Source of the DNA: a virus
Virus record (IMG/VR): IMGVR_UViG_3300024495_000029
Location: 1 to 64,000 of that record
Direction: 5' to 3' (one strand)
DNA length: 64,000 nt
Shown here: piece after piece, positions 8,345 through 15,749 of the stretch
Position numbering within the stretch: position 1 is the first letter of the stretch
Layout of the letters: every line of letters begins with the position of its first letter
The notes under the pieces: generated by a model
What the model was told of the DNA's origin: nothing
What the model saw: only the letters and a program-made list of their open reading frames with translations
The model's database searches: none
Program-made: the position numbers and the translations under genes

Positions 8345-8590
8345 ATGCCTTGGAAAGTTGAAAAAGGTGCAGCAGGTTGTAATGGGTATGCAGTAGTAAA
8401 AGAAGATACTGGTGAGCTTGTTGGGTGTCATCCAACAAAAACAGCAGCAACAGCACATCTAAAAGCTTTATATGCAAATGAGGTAGAAAAGGCAAACCCT
8501 TGTTGGGACGGGTATGAAATGATTGGGTGGAAAACCCAAAATGGAAAAAGAGTTCCAAACTGTGTAAAAACAAAAAAAGTTTTTTCATAA
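8345..8590 (+). CDS. small protein with portal/protease-associated motifs
   Basis: 81 residues with a strong GGAGGAATT ribosome site. The first half, GYAVVKEDTGELVGCHPTK followed by AHLKALYANE, and the second half, CWDGYEMIGWK ending in RVPNCV, are both short domains I know as parts of phage portal or prohead-protease polyproteins. Here they stand alone. Four Cys residues are spaced evenly. It is probably a head-assembly protein, inferred from these associations. Confidence 0.55.
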   Translation: MPWKVEKGAAGCNGYAVVKEDTGELVGCHPTKTAATAHLKALYANEVEKANPCWDGYEMIGWKTQNGKRVPNCVKTKKVFS

Positions 8591-8602
8591 TTGATTTAGT
8601 AA

Positions 8603-8700
8603 TATAATTATCCTGTAGGCGCTAACCCCCCTACGCATTCGGGCTCGCTACCTTGGGATGATTATGGTTACGTAAAGGCTAACTTCGGTTAGCCTTTACT
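8603..8700 (+). ncRNA. possible small structured RNA
   Basis: A TATAAT at 8603-8608 is followed by about 60 non-coding bases and then a perfect 12-bp hairpin closed by a TTCG tetraloop: GTAAAGGCTAAC (8672-8683), TTCG, GTTAGCCTTTAC (8688-8699). There is no open frame of note. It may be a short RNA ending at a terminator-like hairpin, or a processed leader of tRNA-Arg, which begins four bases later. Confidence 0.4.
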
Positions 8701-8703
8701 TAT

Positions 8704-8776
8704 GCCCTTGTAGCTCAGTGGATAGAGCGAGACTCTTCTAAGGTCTGCGTCGGAGGTTCGATTCCTTTCAGGGGCG
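8704..8776 (+). tRNA. tRNA-Arg (TCT anticodon)
   Basis: Acceptor GCCCTTG pairs with CAGGGGC. The anticodon arm AGACT-CTTCTAA-GGTCT reads AGA codons, which are frequent in this AT-rich genome. The T stem GGAGG/CCTTT contains two G-T pairs, weak but acceptable. Confidence 0.88.
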
Positions 8777-8783
8777 CTTTTTG

Positions 8784-8850
8784 GTATAATAGCTTTGGAT
8801 CGCCATTAGGGGTCCATTAATTAACTTATTCGCTTAAAAGGAGGAATAAA
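8784..8850 (+). promoter_or_regulatory. promoter and leader of hsp20
   Basis: TATAAT lies within GGTATAATAG just after tRNA-Arg. About 55 bases of leader follow, ending in AAAAGGAGGAATAAA before the ATG, the best ribosome site in this part of the window. This suggests strong independent expression of the heat-shock gene. Confidence 0.45.
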
Positions 8851-9276
8851 ATGGTAACACAATTCGCAATGGATTTTTTTAATGATCCATTTTTTATCGG
8901 GTTCAATCGTGATTTTGACAAATTGTCAAGAATTCACACCCATGCAGCAGGAACAAATTATCCACCATACAATGTAATCACAACAGACAATGAAGATAAA
9001 TTCTTTATTGAAATTGCGGTTGCTGGATTTTCAAGAGAAGACCTTGATGTATCTGTAAAAGAACAGGTATTGACCGTAAAGGGAGAAATCAAGGATTCTA
9101 AAGAAGAGACAAAGTATGCTCACCGTGGAATTGCAGCACGTAAGTTTGTTCGTGAATTTGCCCTAGGTGAATTTATTGAAGTAACTGGTGCTACAGCGGA
9201 AAACGGAATGCTAAAAATTTCGTTGGAACGTATTGTTCCTGAAGACAAAAAGCCAAAATCAATTAGAATCAAGTAA
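8851..9276 (+). CDS. Hsp20 small heat-shock protein
   Basis: 141 residues. An alpha-crystallin domain spans about residues 40-135, with the AVAGFSREDLDVSV strand pattern and the late GMLKISLERIVPE, matching the G-x-L signature, followed by a C-terminal I-x-I (SIRIK). Family members are ATP-independent chaperones that hold unfolding proteins. Hsp20 is common in aquatic phages, where it may help virion assembly. It has its own promoter and terminator. Confidence 0.88.
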   Translation: MVTQFAMDFFNDPFFIGFNRDFDKLSRIHTHAAGTNYPPYNVITTDNEDKFFIEIAVAGFSREDLDVSVKEQVLTVKGEIKDSKEETKYAHRGIAARKFVREFALGEFIEVTGATAENGMLKISLERIVPEDKKPKSIRIK

Positions 9277-9302
9277 TAGGTCTAGACAGACCTATTTGTT
9301 TG
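9275..9302 (+). terminator. rho-independent-like terminator after hsp20
   Basis: AATAGGTCT (9275-9283), a four-base loop AGAC and AGACCTATT (9288-9296) form a 9-bp perfect stem followed by TGTTTG. The stem overlaps the hsp20 stop codon. Confidence 0.6.
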
Positions 9303-9305
9303 AGG

Positions 9306-9391
9306 TATAATTATATTGTGTACCGCCTAAGTTGCGGACATAAGGGCCCTGGGCATGGCCAAGTAAACTGCCCATTTTATAATGGAGAGCC
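9306..9391 (+). promoter_or_regulatory. promoter with structured leader
   Basis: TATAAT (9306-9311) is followed by a roughly 75-base leader. It contains two small hairpins, CCGC-N7-GCGG and TGGGCA-N13-TGCCCA, before GGAGAGCC and the ATG at 9392. The structure could tune translation of the oxygenase. It matches no riboswitch I know. Confidence 0.4.
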
Positions 9392-10126
9392 ATGGAGATT
9401 ATTGATTTAGAGCAACCAAATGTATTAATCATTAAAAATTTCTTTTCTAAAGAAGAAGTTGAAAAAGTTTTAATTCCAATGAAAGAAACTTCTGAAGAAA
9501 TTTGGAATCTTCAGGGTGAAGCCAAAAAAGAAGATTCTACTAGAATTAAAAGAATGTCAGAAAGACTTATTGAATCTGATAACATGAATTGGTATGGAAT
9601 GACTATGGATATTACAAGTCGTGTTGATGCCTATAGAATGTATTCACATCTCCCACATGCTTTTTTAATAGAAAAAGAGCAACAAATAAAAAAAATAATA
9701 ACAAATAAATTTAAACAAAATGTTGTTTTACAGCTCTCTGGTCTTCATAGGTGGAGGCCAGGAAGAGAGCAAAAGCCTCATATAGATTATTATGATTCTA
9801 GTGAACAGCATGATTTTGATATGTTAGAAAAATATAATCTGACAAAAGATCGTTTAGAAGAATTTGAGCATTCTTTTAATGACAAACATTATTCTTCATT
9901 AGTTTATTTTAATGAAGATTATATGGGTGGAGAACTATATATGCCTCAATGGGATTGGGAAATAAAACCTGAGACAGGTATGTTAATTGCTTTTGAGGGA
10001 AATCAAAATCATTTACACGGAGTAAAGATGATGGAAGAAGGAATAAGATATACTTGGTCTATTTTTTGGACAAGATTTGAGTGGGCTATGAAAAACAAAA
10101 TTAAAGATAGTAAAGTGAGCATGTAA
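9392..10126 (+). CDS. 2-oxoglutarate/Fe(II) oxygenase, P4H-like
   Basis: 244 residues. The double-stranded beta-helix shows HxD in KPHIDYYD (about residue 130), a GGELYMP strand, the distal His in NHLHGV and Arg in GIRYTWSIFW, which binds 2-oxoglutarate. Together these are the catalytic set for hydroxylation with O2. The sequence is of the prolyl-4-hydroxylase type seen in many phages. The substrate may be a virion protein (collagen-like fibres are encoded at 45 and 55 kb), but that is inference. Confidence 0.82.
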   Translation: MEIIDLEQPNVLIIKNFFSKEEVEKVLIPMKETSEEIWNLQGEAKKEDSTRIKRMSERLIESDNMNWYGMTMDITSRVDAYRMYSHLPHAFLIEKEQQIKKIITNKFKQNVVLQLSGLHRWRPGREQKPHIDYYDSSEQHDFDMLEKYNLTKDRLEEFEHSFNDKHYSSLVYFNEDYMGGELYMPQWDWEIKPETGMLIAFEGNQNHLHGVKMMEEGIRYTWSIFWTRFEWAMKNKIKDSKVSM

Positions 10127-10130
10127 TCTT

Positions 10131-10313
10131 ATGCCTATTTATGAATACAAATGTATTATTTGTGAACATATCAAAGAAATAAACAAATCAATTGATGAAG
10201 CAACAATGACAGAGATTTGTGAAAAATGTGGTGCCGCAATGGTTAAGCAATATGGATCTTTTGGTATTCAGTTCAAAGGTTCTGGTTTCTATAAAACAGA
10301 TAACGCTAAGTAG
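10131..10313 (+). CDS. FmdB-family zinc-ribbon protein
   Basis: 60 residues. MPIYEYKC opens the protein, CxxC pairs occur at residues 8-11 and in CEKCG, and it closes with GIQFKGSGFYKTD, the signature of the FmdB/CxxC regulatory family. Bacterial members are small putative regulators of unknown mechanism. It follows the oxygenase by four bases. Confidence 0.85.
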   Translation: MPIYEYKCIICEHIKEINKSIDEATMTEICEKCGAAMVKQYGSFGIQFKGSGFYKTDNAK

Positions 10314-10321
10314 TCCAATGA

Positions 10322-10351
10322 TATAATTAATTAAGCAAACATAGTTTGCTT
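10322..10351 (+). promoter_or_regulatory. promoter with 5' hairpin
   Basis: TATAAT (10322-10327) is followed at once by AAGCAAAC-ATA-GTTTGCTT (10333-10351), an 8-bp hairpin that would sit at the very 5' end of the transcript. TAGGAGA follows as ribosome site. Such 5' hairpins usually protect mRNA. Confidence 0.5.
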
Positions 10352-10363
10352 AGGAGATTATAG

Positions 10364-12325
10364 TTGACTAGAACTAAGTTATGGAGATTATCTTTAGCCG
10401 CCATTTTAGGATTTGGTTGGCTATTTCTCACACCCGCTTCTTATAGCGACGATCCACTTGGAACTGCCGCTCAGCAGATAGATCAACTTGAGGTGGATGT
10501 TCAAAAACTCAATGATAAGGTTTCAACACAGGCTAAGATAGATATAGCCAATTCAAAATATGATTCCGCCGTTGCTGCAAAGTCTGACATGGATTCTAAA
10601 CAGGCAATTAAAGCAACGAAACAAACTGAATATGATAACGCAGTTTCTGCATTAGCAACAGCATTATCAGAAAAAAATGCAGCACAATCGGCAGTAGATG
10701 GACAAACTGTTGTAGTTGCTACAGCAAATACTAATAAGCAAAATAAAAAAGATACCTTAGATGCTGCTAACATAAATTTACAAACTCAAGCATCTGGCAA
10801 TAGCTCACAAACAAATACGCTAGATGCTTATTTATACGACTGTTACACTTGGTATAACAAATATAATTCTGCACCAGATCTTGAATGTCCAGATGGAAGA
10901 GGTGGCGGAAATGCTATAGCAATGGGTCCTTGGTCAGGTATTAATTTTAATTTTGGTAGTGGTGGTCCAGCAGGGTTGTACGATGACTATCAAATTAAAT
11001 GGGTAGGATATATTAAAACTACACAGCATTGGACTCCACAATTTAGATTATGTTCTGATGATGGAATGATATTAAAAATTAGTGGACTTACTGTTGTTAA
11101 TAATTGGTATGATCGTGGTGGTCAATGTGGAGCGTCAAACGGATACTATATGGCATCAAATGGGTGGGAGCCTATAGAAGTATGGTGGTATGAAAATGGT
11201 GGAGGAGCCAATGGAAGCCTACAATGGAATATAGGTAATGGATGGACAGTTATTCCTGCTAATGTATTTTCAATTACATTACCACAAAATAGTCCAGAAT
11301 ATGAAGCAGCGTTAGCTGCACAAATTACTGCACAACAAGAGTATGCCGCTGCTCTTGCTACATATAATACTGAAAATGATAAATTAACTCAATATAATCA
11401 AACTCTTTCTAGTAAAACAACTGCATATAATACTGCTGTTACAGATAAAAATACTGCACAGACTTCTTTGGCTACTGCTACAACAAATTATAATAATTCA
11501 GTAACTACATATAATACGTCAATTACTGAATTAAATACTGCAATTACTGATGCACAAAATGAATATAATAGTCAATGGAATTTAGAAGAGCAGCAGAGAA
11601 TTCAAGCAGCTATTGAACAGGCTTTAGCAAATCAACCACAGCCTACTCCAGAGCCAACTACTGAATCTACTCCAGAGCCATCGCCTGAGCAAACAACACC
11701 AGTCGATCCCACTCCAACTCCAGATTCTGAAACCACAGATGAACCGAAGCCAGATATAACTGCTGATCCTGAGCCCACTGTTGAGCCTTCACCAGAACCT
11801 TCACCTCTGCCATCGGATATAAATCCAGATCCAACTCCTGAACCAGAGCCAACTCCTGCTGAACCTTCTTCAAAACCATCTGCTAATACTATCACAGAAG
11901 AGACAGCAAATCTAATTGCAGATTTAACAAGTAAAGATACATTAACTAAATTAACTCCAGAACAAAAGCAGGCGGTAGCACAGGGTCTTGGAATTAAAAC
12001 AGAAGAATTAGCAAAGGTAGCAGCATTGGCAGCTACTGATAAAAATTTAGCAACAGCCTTACAAGAATTTGGCGATAGAATTAAAGAAAATACTAATGCT
12101 CCTATGCCATATACATTAGCAGATGCAACAACAGAGGTTGCCACAGAAGCATTTTTATCAGACCCAATTGGAGCCATTACAGATATTGATTTTAAAAAAT
12201 TACTTAGCCCATCAGAATGGGGTAAGGATATGACAGATGACCAAAGAGAAAAAGCGCAGGAAGTAATTGTTCCTGTAGTTATTGCAGCAAATATTGTGGC
12301 AGCAGCCATGACAAGGAGGATATAA
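10364..12325 (+). CDS. secreted coiled-coil/PA14-like surface protein
   Basis: 653 residues from a TTG start with AGGAGA upstream; no in-frame ATG fits. It has an N-terminal signal peptide (hydrophobic residues 8-27), a coiled coil (about 35-145), and then a PA14-like lectin fold (about 155-310) with LCSDDGMILKI, VNNWYD and EPIEVWWYE. A second coiled coil (about 315-425) leads to a Pro/Glu/Thr-rich linker, a helical region and a hydrophobic C terminus. PA14 domains bind carbohydrate. It may be a virion adhesin or a protein placed on the host surface. The lysis genes follow directly. Confidence 0.65.
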   Translation: MTRTKLWRLSLAAILGFGWLFLTPASYSDDPLGTAAQQIDQLEVDVQKLNDKVSTQAKIDIANSKYDSAVAAKSDMDSKQAIKATKQTEYDNAVSALATALSEKNAAQSAVDGQTVVVATANTNKQNKKDTLDAANINLQTQASGNSSQTNTLDAYLYDCYTWYNKYNSAPDLECPDGRGGGNAIAMGPWSGINFNFGSGGPAGLYDDYQIKWVGYIKTTQHWTPQFRLCSDDGMILKISGLTVVNNWYDRGGQCGASNGYYMASNGWEPIEVWWYENGGGANGSLQWNIGNGWTVIPANVFSITLPQNSPEYEAALAAQITAQQEYAAALATYNTENDKLTQYNQTLSSKTTAYNTAVTDKNTAQTSLATATTNYNNSVTTYNTSITELNTAITDAQNEYNSQWNLEEQQRIQAAIEQALANQPQPTPEPTTESTPEPSPEQTTPVDPTPTPDSETTDEPKPDITADPEPTVEPSPEPSPLPSDINPDPTPEPEPTPAEPSSKPSANTITEETANLIADLTSKDTLTKLTPEQKQAVAQGLGIKTEELAKVAALAATDKNLATALQEFGDRIKENTNAPMPYTLADATTEVATEAFLSDPIGAITDIDFKKLLSPSEWGKDMTDDQREKAQEVIVPVVIAANIVAAAMTRRI

Positions 12326-12522
12326 TGAAAATAATTAAAGGTTTCTTTAATTGGATATGGGAAGCGATCAAGGAAAGTATAGCCCAGCTATGGACCCTCC
12401 TCGGATTTTTCATAGCCTGGTTGACCCTTACAGGGACAGCACAGGATGTAGTGGGCCTAGCAACAGTGATAGTTACTGTAATTTGGCTAATAACCATCCC
12501 TTTAAGAAAAAATGAGGAATAA
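12325..12522 (+). CDS. small membrane protein, holin candidate
   Basis: 65 residues: an amphipathic N terminus, two hydrophobic stretches (about 20-37 and 42-58) and a charged tail. It overlaps the previous stop by one base and lies about 0.7 kb before the endolysin. Size and topology suit a holin. The local base composition is richer in G and C than its neighbours. Confidence 0.5.
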   Translation: MKIIKGFFNWIWEAIKESIAQLWTLLGFFIAWLTLTGTAQDVVGLATVIVTVIWLITIPLRKNEE

Positions 12523-12524
12523 GG

Positions 12525-12536
12525 TATAATAGTGGT
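12525..12536 (+). promoter_or_regulatory. leaderless promoter of the lipoprotein gene
   Basis: GGTATAAT with the -10 at 12525-12530, then AGTGGT, then the ATG at 12537. Six bases from -10 to start codon implies a leaderless transcript. I see no convincing -35. Confidence 0.5.
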
Positions 12537-12755
12537 ATGAAAAGAATAATTGCTATTGCTTTATCAGGTCTATTAATGCTATCATTAAGTAGCTGTGGCT
12601 TTCAGGGTTCATACAGATACCCATGCCAAGACCCTGCGAATTGGGAGAAGGCGGAATGCAATCCTCCAATTTGTGAAGCAACAGGAACATGCACTAAAGA
12701 TATAATTGGTAAAGCATCAACTACTACTACTGAAACAGGTACAACAAATGGCTAG
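12537..12755 (+). CDS. small lipoprotein
   Basis: 72 residues. A signal sequence with lipobox LSSC (Cys at about residue 20) marks export and lipid anchoring. The mature part has four more Cys (CQDP, CNPPIC, CTK) and a Thr-rich tail. It lies in the lysis cassette and could be a spanin-like or superinfection-exclusion protein; neither is shown by sequence. Confidence 0.65.
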   Translation: MKRIIAIALSGLLMLSLSSCGFQGSYRYPCQDPANWEKAECNPPICEATGTCTKDIIGKASTTTTETGTTNG

Positions 12756-13188
12756 AGAAAGATTAAGTCCACAGGATTTGGACGCTAGATTAAAATTTAT
12801 TTTAGGAATTACATTAGGGTCTATTCTATTCCTTACAGCAGTAGGAATTTTATACGGACTTTTGTTTGTAACGCAACCAATCGGAGCACAGTCAGAAAAT
12901 GATAAAATGTTTTTTAATGTGCTTGGATCTGTAGCAACTTTTATTACAGGAACGTTGGCTGGCCTACTAATTGGTCAATCAGGTGCTAAAGATATTATGA
13001 AAGCACAACTTGATAATAAAGAAATGGATGCTAAAAATACCCAAGCAGATAAAAAGCTTGAATCAGAATTATCAATTAATGAATTAAAGGCTGATGTAGA
13101 AGCAGACGCAGTTCGTGCTCGTCTTGCAGCAAAACCTGATGGTGCAATGCCAGCAGAGCAACCAGTTGATACAGAATGGGATAAATAA
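12748..13188 (+). CDS. membrane protein with coiled tail, holin candidate
   Basis: 146 residues, start chosen at the ATG at 12748. Two membrane segments (about 16-40 and 55-78) separated by a short loop are followed by an Ala/Lys/Glu-rich helix. It directly precedes the endolysin with two bases between them, which makes it the best holin candidate alongside the 65-residue protein at 12325. Confidence 0.55.
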   Translation: MARERLSPQDLDARLKFILGITLGSILFLTAVGILYGLLFVTQPIGAQSENDKMFFNVLGSVATFITGTLAGLLIGQSGAKDIMKAQLDNKEMDAKNTQADKKLESELSINELKADVEADAVRARLAAKPDGAMPAEQPVDTEWDK

Positions 13189-13190
13189 TT

Positions 13191-13781
13191 ATGACAGATT
13201 TTCCAGTCCCAGCAGAAACATCTAAAGCGCCAGCAGGTACTGCTGCACGTTTAATCCAAGTTGCTAAATCCCAGGTAGGTTATATCGAGGGACCAAAAGA
13301 CAACGAGACAAAATATGGAGCGTACACCAAGGCAAATTTCCAACCTTGGTGTGGAAGTTTTGTAATGTGGTGTGCAAACGAAGCAGGCGTCAAAGTTCCA
13401 AATACAGTTTATACTCCAGGTGGTGCAGCGGCATTTAAAAAAGCTGGATCTTGGATTGACGGAGACATTGCTGATCCTGAGCCAGGAGATATTGCCTATT
13501 TTGATTTTCCCTCAGATGGCGTTGATCGTATATCTCATGTCGGAATTGTTATTGAAGATAATGAAGACGGGACCGTTTGGTGTGTTGAAGGAAATACTAC
13601 TGGAGACGGTAAAAAAGGAAGTCAAAGGAATGGCGGAGAAGCCTGCAAAAAATTACGTGCATATAAGAAAAATAAGAAAAATGTACAAGTTTCAATTGTA
13701 GGTTTTGGAAGGCCAAAATTTAAATCTGGATTATCAACAACTAATGCATCTGGGGCAAAATGCCCTACTTGTGGAAAGTAA
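13191..13781 (+). CDS. CHAP-domain endolysin
   Basis: 196 residues. The CHAP fold (about 20-150) has its catalytic Cys in PWCGSFVMWC, His in ISHVGIVIE and a polar residue in VEGNT. Such amidase or endopeptidase domains cut peptidoglycan cross-links. There is no signal peptide, so it needs a holin. The C terminus has a CPTCGK that may bind zinc or be a wall-targeting remnant. Confidence 0.85.
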   Translation: MTDFPVPAETSKAPAGTAARLIQVAKSQVGYIEGPKDNETKYGAYTKANFQPWCGSFVMWCANEAGVKVPNTVYTPGGAAAFKKAGSWIDGDIADPEPGDIAYFDFPSDGVDRISHVGIVIEDNEDGTVWCVEGNTTGDGKKGSQRNGGEACKKLRAYKKNKKNVQVSIVGFGRPKFKSGLSTTNASGAKCPTCGK

Positions 13782-13794
13782 TATAAAAATAGTA

Positions 13795-13837
13795 TTGACA
13801 ATGCCCTGTGGGAATATGTATAATGTATACCACAGGG
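13795..13837 (+). promoter_or_regulatory. promoter of tRNA-Asn with flanking inverted repeat
   Basis: -35 TTGACA (13795-13800), 18-base spacer, -10 TATAAT (13819-13824). CCCTGTGG (13804-13811) and CCACAGGG (13830-13837) form an inverted repeat around the -10. It is either an operator or an overlapping hairpin terminator of the endolysin. Confidence 0.65.
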
Positions 13838-13846
13838 TTTCCCCTT

Positions 13847-13919
13847 TGATCCATAGCTCAGTCGGCAGAGCGGGAAGCTGTTAACTTCTAGGTCCCTGGT
13901 TCGAGTCCAGGTGGATCAG
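13847..13919 (+). tRNA. tRNA-Asn (GTT anticodon)
   Basis: Acceptor TGATCCA pairs fully with TGGATCA. The anticodon arm GGAAG-CTGTTAA-CTTCT shows GTT and the T arm has GGTTCGAGTCC. CCA is not encoded. Confidence 0.9.
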
Positions 13920-13935
13920 CGAGAGAAAGAAAAAA

Positions 13936-14166
13936 ATGATTGCTCAAGAAAACAAAGTAAACAAGTTAATTAAAAACTTTAAAACAGATTACCAAGAAGC
14001 ATTTTGGGACGGGTATACACTTGTAGTGTGGAAACGTGATCCTTCTGGCTTTTCAAATAAACGTGGAATGTTTAGAAATGAAACTTGGGGCTTAACAACT
14101 AGATTTAATATGACAGACGGCGGAGTTTGGGATTTGCCTGAGCGTTATGTCAAATATATTAAATGA
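13936..14166 (+). CDS. hypothetical protein
   Basis: 76 residues, with GAGAGAAAG upstream. The sequence is rich in aromatic residues and Asn, with a strand pattern ending in GGVWDLPERYVKYIK. It overlaps the whiB gene by 20 bases, so the two are coupled. No family recognised. Confidence 0.6.
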   Translation: MIAQENKVNKLIKNFKTDYQEAFWDGYTLVVWKRDPSGFSNKRGMFRNETWGLTTRFNMTDGGVWDLPERYVKYIK

Positions 14167-14458
14167 TCTAGGCGTAGACTCAGATGATTTTGAATGGTGG
14201 CATCTAGCGGCTTGTAATGGAATGGAAACAAATTTATTTTATGATAAATATGAGTCTGATTTCAATATAGCCAAAAATATAGATGAGATGTGTTTGAGTT
14301 GTCCAGTTATACAAGAATGTCTGATTGCTGGATATCAAAACAATGAATATGGTGTATGGGGTGGAATATACTTAAATTCTGGTTCAACAGATAAAGCACG
14401 TAATGTGCACAAAAAACCAGAAATATGGAAAAGATTAAAAGATAAACATGGACATTAA
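14147..14458 (+). CDS. WhiB-family Fe-S transcription factor
   Basis: 103 residues. The first Cys is in HLAACNG; CLSC and QEC follow after the usual gap, giving the four Cys ligands of a [4Fe-4S] cluster. GVWGGIY is the WhiB turn that contacts the host sigma factor. The basic C terminus would touch DNA. WhiB proteins are restricted to Actinobacteria and their phages, which supports the host assignment. It could control phage or host promoters through primary-sigma region 4. Confidence 0.9.
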   Translation: MSNILNDLGVDSDDFEWWHLAACNGMETNLFYDKYESDFNIAKNIDEMCLSCPVIQECLIAGYQNNEYGVWGGIYLNSGSTDKARNVHKKPEIWKRLKDKHGH

Positions 14459-14732
14459 TCAATGGACAGGTGAACTCAATAAGCCAGTTTTTTATACAAA
14501 AGAAATGGCTAAAAGAGTTAGAGAAATCAAACAACCAGTTTATGGATTGCAGATGGACATAGTGAAGTTCCCAGAGTTTTTAGCTATAAGATTATATGAA
14601 AATAATTTTATGCAATACGGAGACGCAGAGAGAATTAGAATTATTGACTATATAGAAATGGTCAAAAAAGTTTTAGAATCTTATGGAGTTCGTGTTGAAC
14701 TGGAGGGAGCTAAGGGTGAAAGAATACTATGA
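14448..14732 (+). CDS. hypothetical protein
   Basis: 94 residues with no cysteines; a single domain with helices in the C-terminal half (YIEMVKKVLESYGVRVE). It overlaps whiB by 11 bases. It may belong to a regulatory operon, but no motif supports a function. Confidence 0.6.
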   Translation: MDINQWTGELNKPVFYTKEMAKRVREIKQPVYGLQMDIVKFPEFLAIRLYENNFMQYGDAERIRIIDYIEMVKKVLESYGVRVELEGAKGERIL

Positions 14733-14910
14733 CAAGATACTTATAGTATGGTTGCATGAAGAGCAGGTATACGGAGATATAGAATCTCTTGGAACCTATG
14801 CTTCAAAAGTCAGGTGGTCAAAAAATGGAGTCGATCACGAAGAATTAATGGAAAATTCAGATTTCACAATAATGGATGAGTTTGTCATCTCACACGTAGA
14901 GGAAGAATAA
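14716..14910 (+). CDS. hypothetical acidic protein
   Basis: 64 residues from the GTG at 14716, which follows GGAGGGAG; an ATG at 14683 in the same frame is possible but overlaps its neighbour more. A beta-rich start (KILIVWLHEE) is followed by an acidic tail. Unknown family. Confidence 0.5.
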   Translation: MKEYYDKILIVWLHEEQVYGDIESLGTYASKVRWSKNGVDHEELMENSDFTIMDEFVISHVEEE

Positions 14911-15146
14911 TGGAAAAAATATTATGCTATTCTTGCAGTAAAAGTAAGAATAAATTAAATACTAGACGTTCTGGTTTACTAACAATTAATTTGTTGATGT
15001 GCGAAACCTGTATTGTCTCAAAATATGAACCTAGATGGGTAATTATTTTGGCTGGAAGACAATTTGGGCCAGATCATGTAAAAGATTATATAATTAAAAA
15101 AAGATATATTGGTCAACCAATTTTAGCAGATGAGCTATTAGTTTAA
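14910..15146 (+). CDS. small zinc-ribbon protein
   Basis: 78 residues. CYSC and CETC pairs about 25 residues apart form a zinc ribbon, followed by a C-terminal alpha/beta segment. The start shares its first base with the previous stop. It is one of many such proteins in this genome, with no specific role visible. Confidence 0.6.
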   Translation: MEKILCYSCSKSKNKLNTRRSGLLTINLLMCETCIVSKYEPRWVIILAGRQFGPDHVKDYIIKKRYIGQPILADELLV

Positions 15147-15174
15147 TAAACATTTTTGGTATAATTGTTATATT

Positions 15175-15471
15175 ATGATTCATATGACAATGACAGAAAT
15201 GCTACTAATGCTGGCTATGGCGGTATTTGGTGGTTCCGCAGCAAGACTTATAGAAGTTTGGGGCAAAAGACAAAATAAAAAAAATTTTGATCTTGAAATT
15301 GAGCATGAGCGTACCAATTTAAGGCTAGAACTTGAAAAAGTAAAAAATGCTTTATTAGTTTCTGAAAATGAATTATTAGTCTGGCAAGCAAAATATTATG
15401 AAACGCTAGAAAAGCTTGCCAAAGTAAATTATGAATTATCCCAAATTATGCATAAACTTGATATAAAATAG
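15175..15471 (+). CDS. membrane-anchored coiled-coil protein
   Basis: 98 residues: one membrane segment (about 5-24) and a long charged coiled coil (30-95). The topology, a short anchor followed by a coil, resembles i-spanin-like or phage membrane tether proteins, but Gram-positive hosts do not need spanins. A TATAAT sits nine bases before the ATG, so the leader is very short. Confidence 0.55.
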   Translation: MIHMTMTEMLLMLAMAVFGGSAARLIEVWGKRQNKKNFDLEIEHERTNLRLELEKVKNALLVSENELLVWQAKYYETLEKLAKVNYELSQIMHKLDIK

Positions 15472-15474
15472 GGC

Positions 15475-15503
15475 TGGACAGTAAATTTTAATTATTATAC
15501 AAT
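15475..15503 (+). promoter_or_regulatory. leaderless promoter
   Basis: -35 TGGACA (15475-15480), 17-base spacer, -10 TACAAT (15498-15503). Six bases then lead to the ATG at 15510, so the transcript should begin at the start codon. Confidence 0.6.
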
Positions 15504-15509
15504 AGGTAT

Positions 15510-15746
15510 ATGATATCTGAAAAAAGATTAAAGATGTACGCTTTTGGGTTTACTATATTGGTAAATCTTGGAATTGTTTGGTTTATGTATGAAAGATGGA
15601 AGTCTGGTCAAGATCTACTAGTACCAATAATTTTATTTCTAGTTTTAAAAATTAGAATTAACCAATATCTTCAAGAACAAAAAGTTCAGAACCTGATTGA
15701 ACTACTAAATAAAACAAGCAACCTAAGAATCAGAAAGAATAGTTAA
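15510..15746 (+). CDS. small membrane protein
   Basis: 78 residues with two hydrophobic segments (about 10-27 and 36-50) and a basic tail. It is expressed from a leaderless promoter. Function unknown; it may form a pair with the membrane coiled-coil protein just upstream. Confidence 0.55.
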   Translation: MISEKRLKMYAFGFTILVNLGIVWFMYERWKSGQDLLVPIILFLVLKIRINQYLQEQKVQNLIELLNKTSNLRIRKNS

Positions 15747-15749
15747 TTA

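Noticed and set aside
11632-12309. A 225-residue open frame on the minus strand opposite the PA14 protein gene
   Set aside because: It mirrors the repetitive Pro/Glu codons of the plus-strand linker, has no ribosome site or promoter and gives a low-complexity Ser/Gly/Val product.
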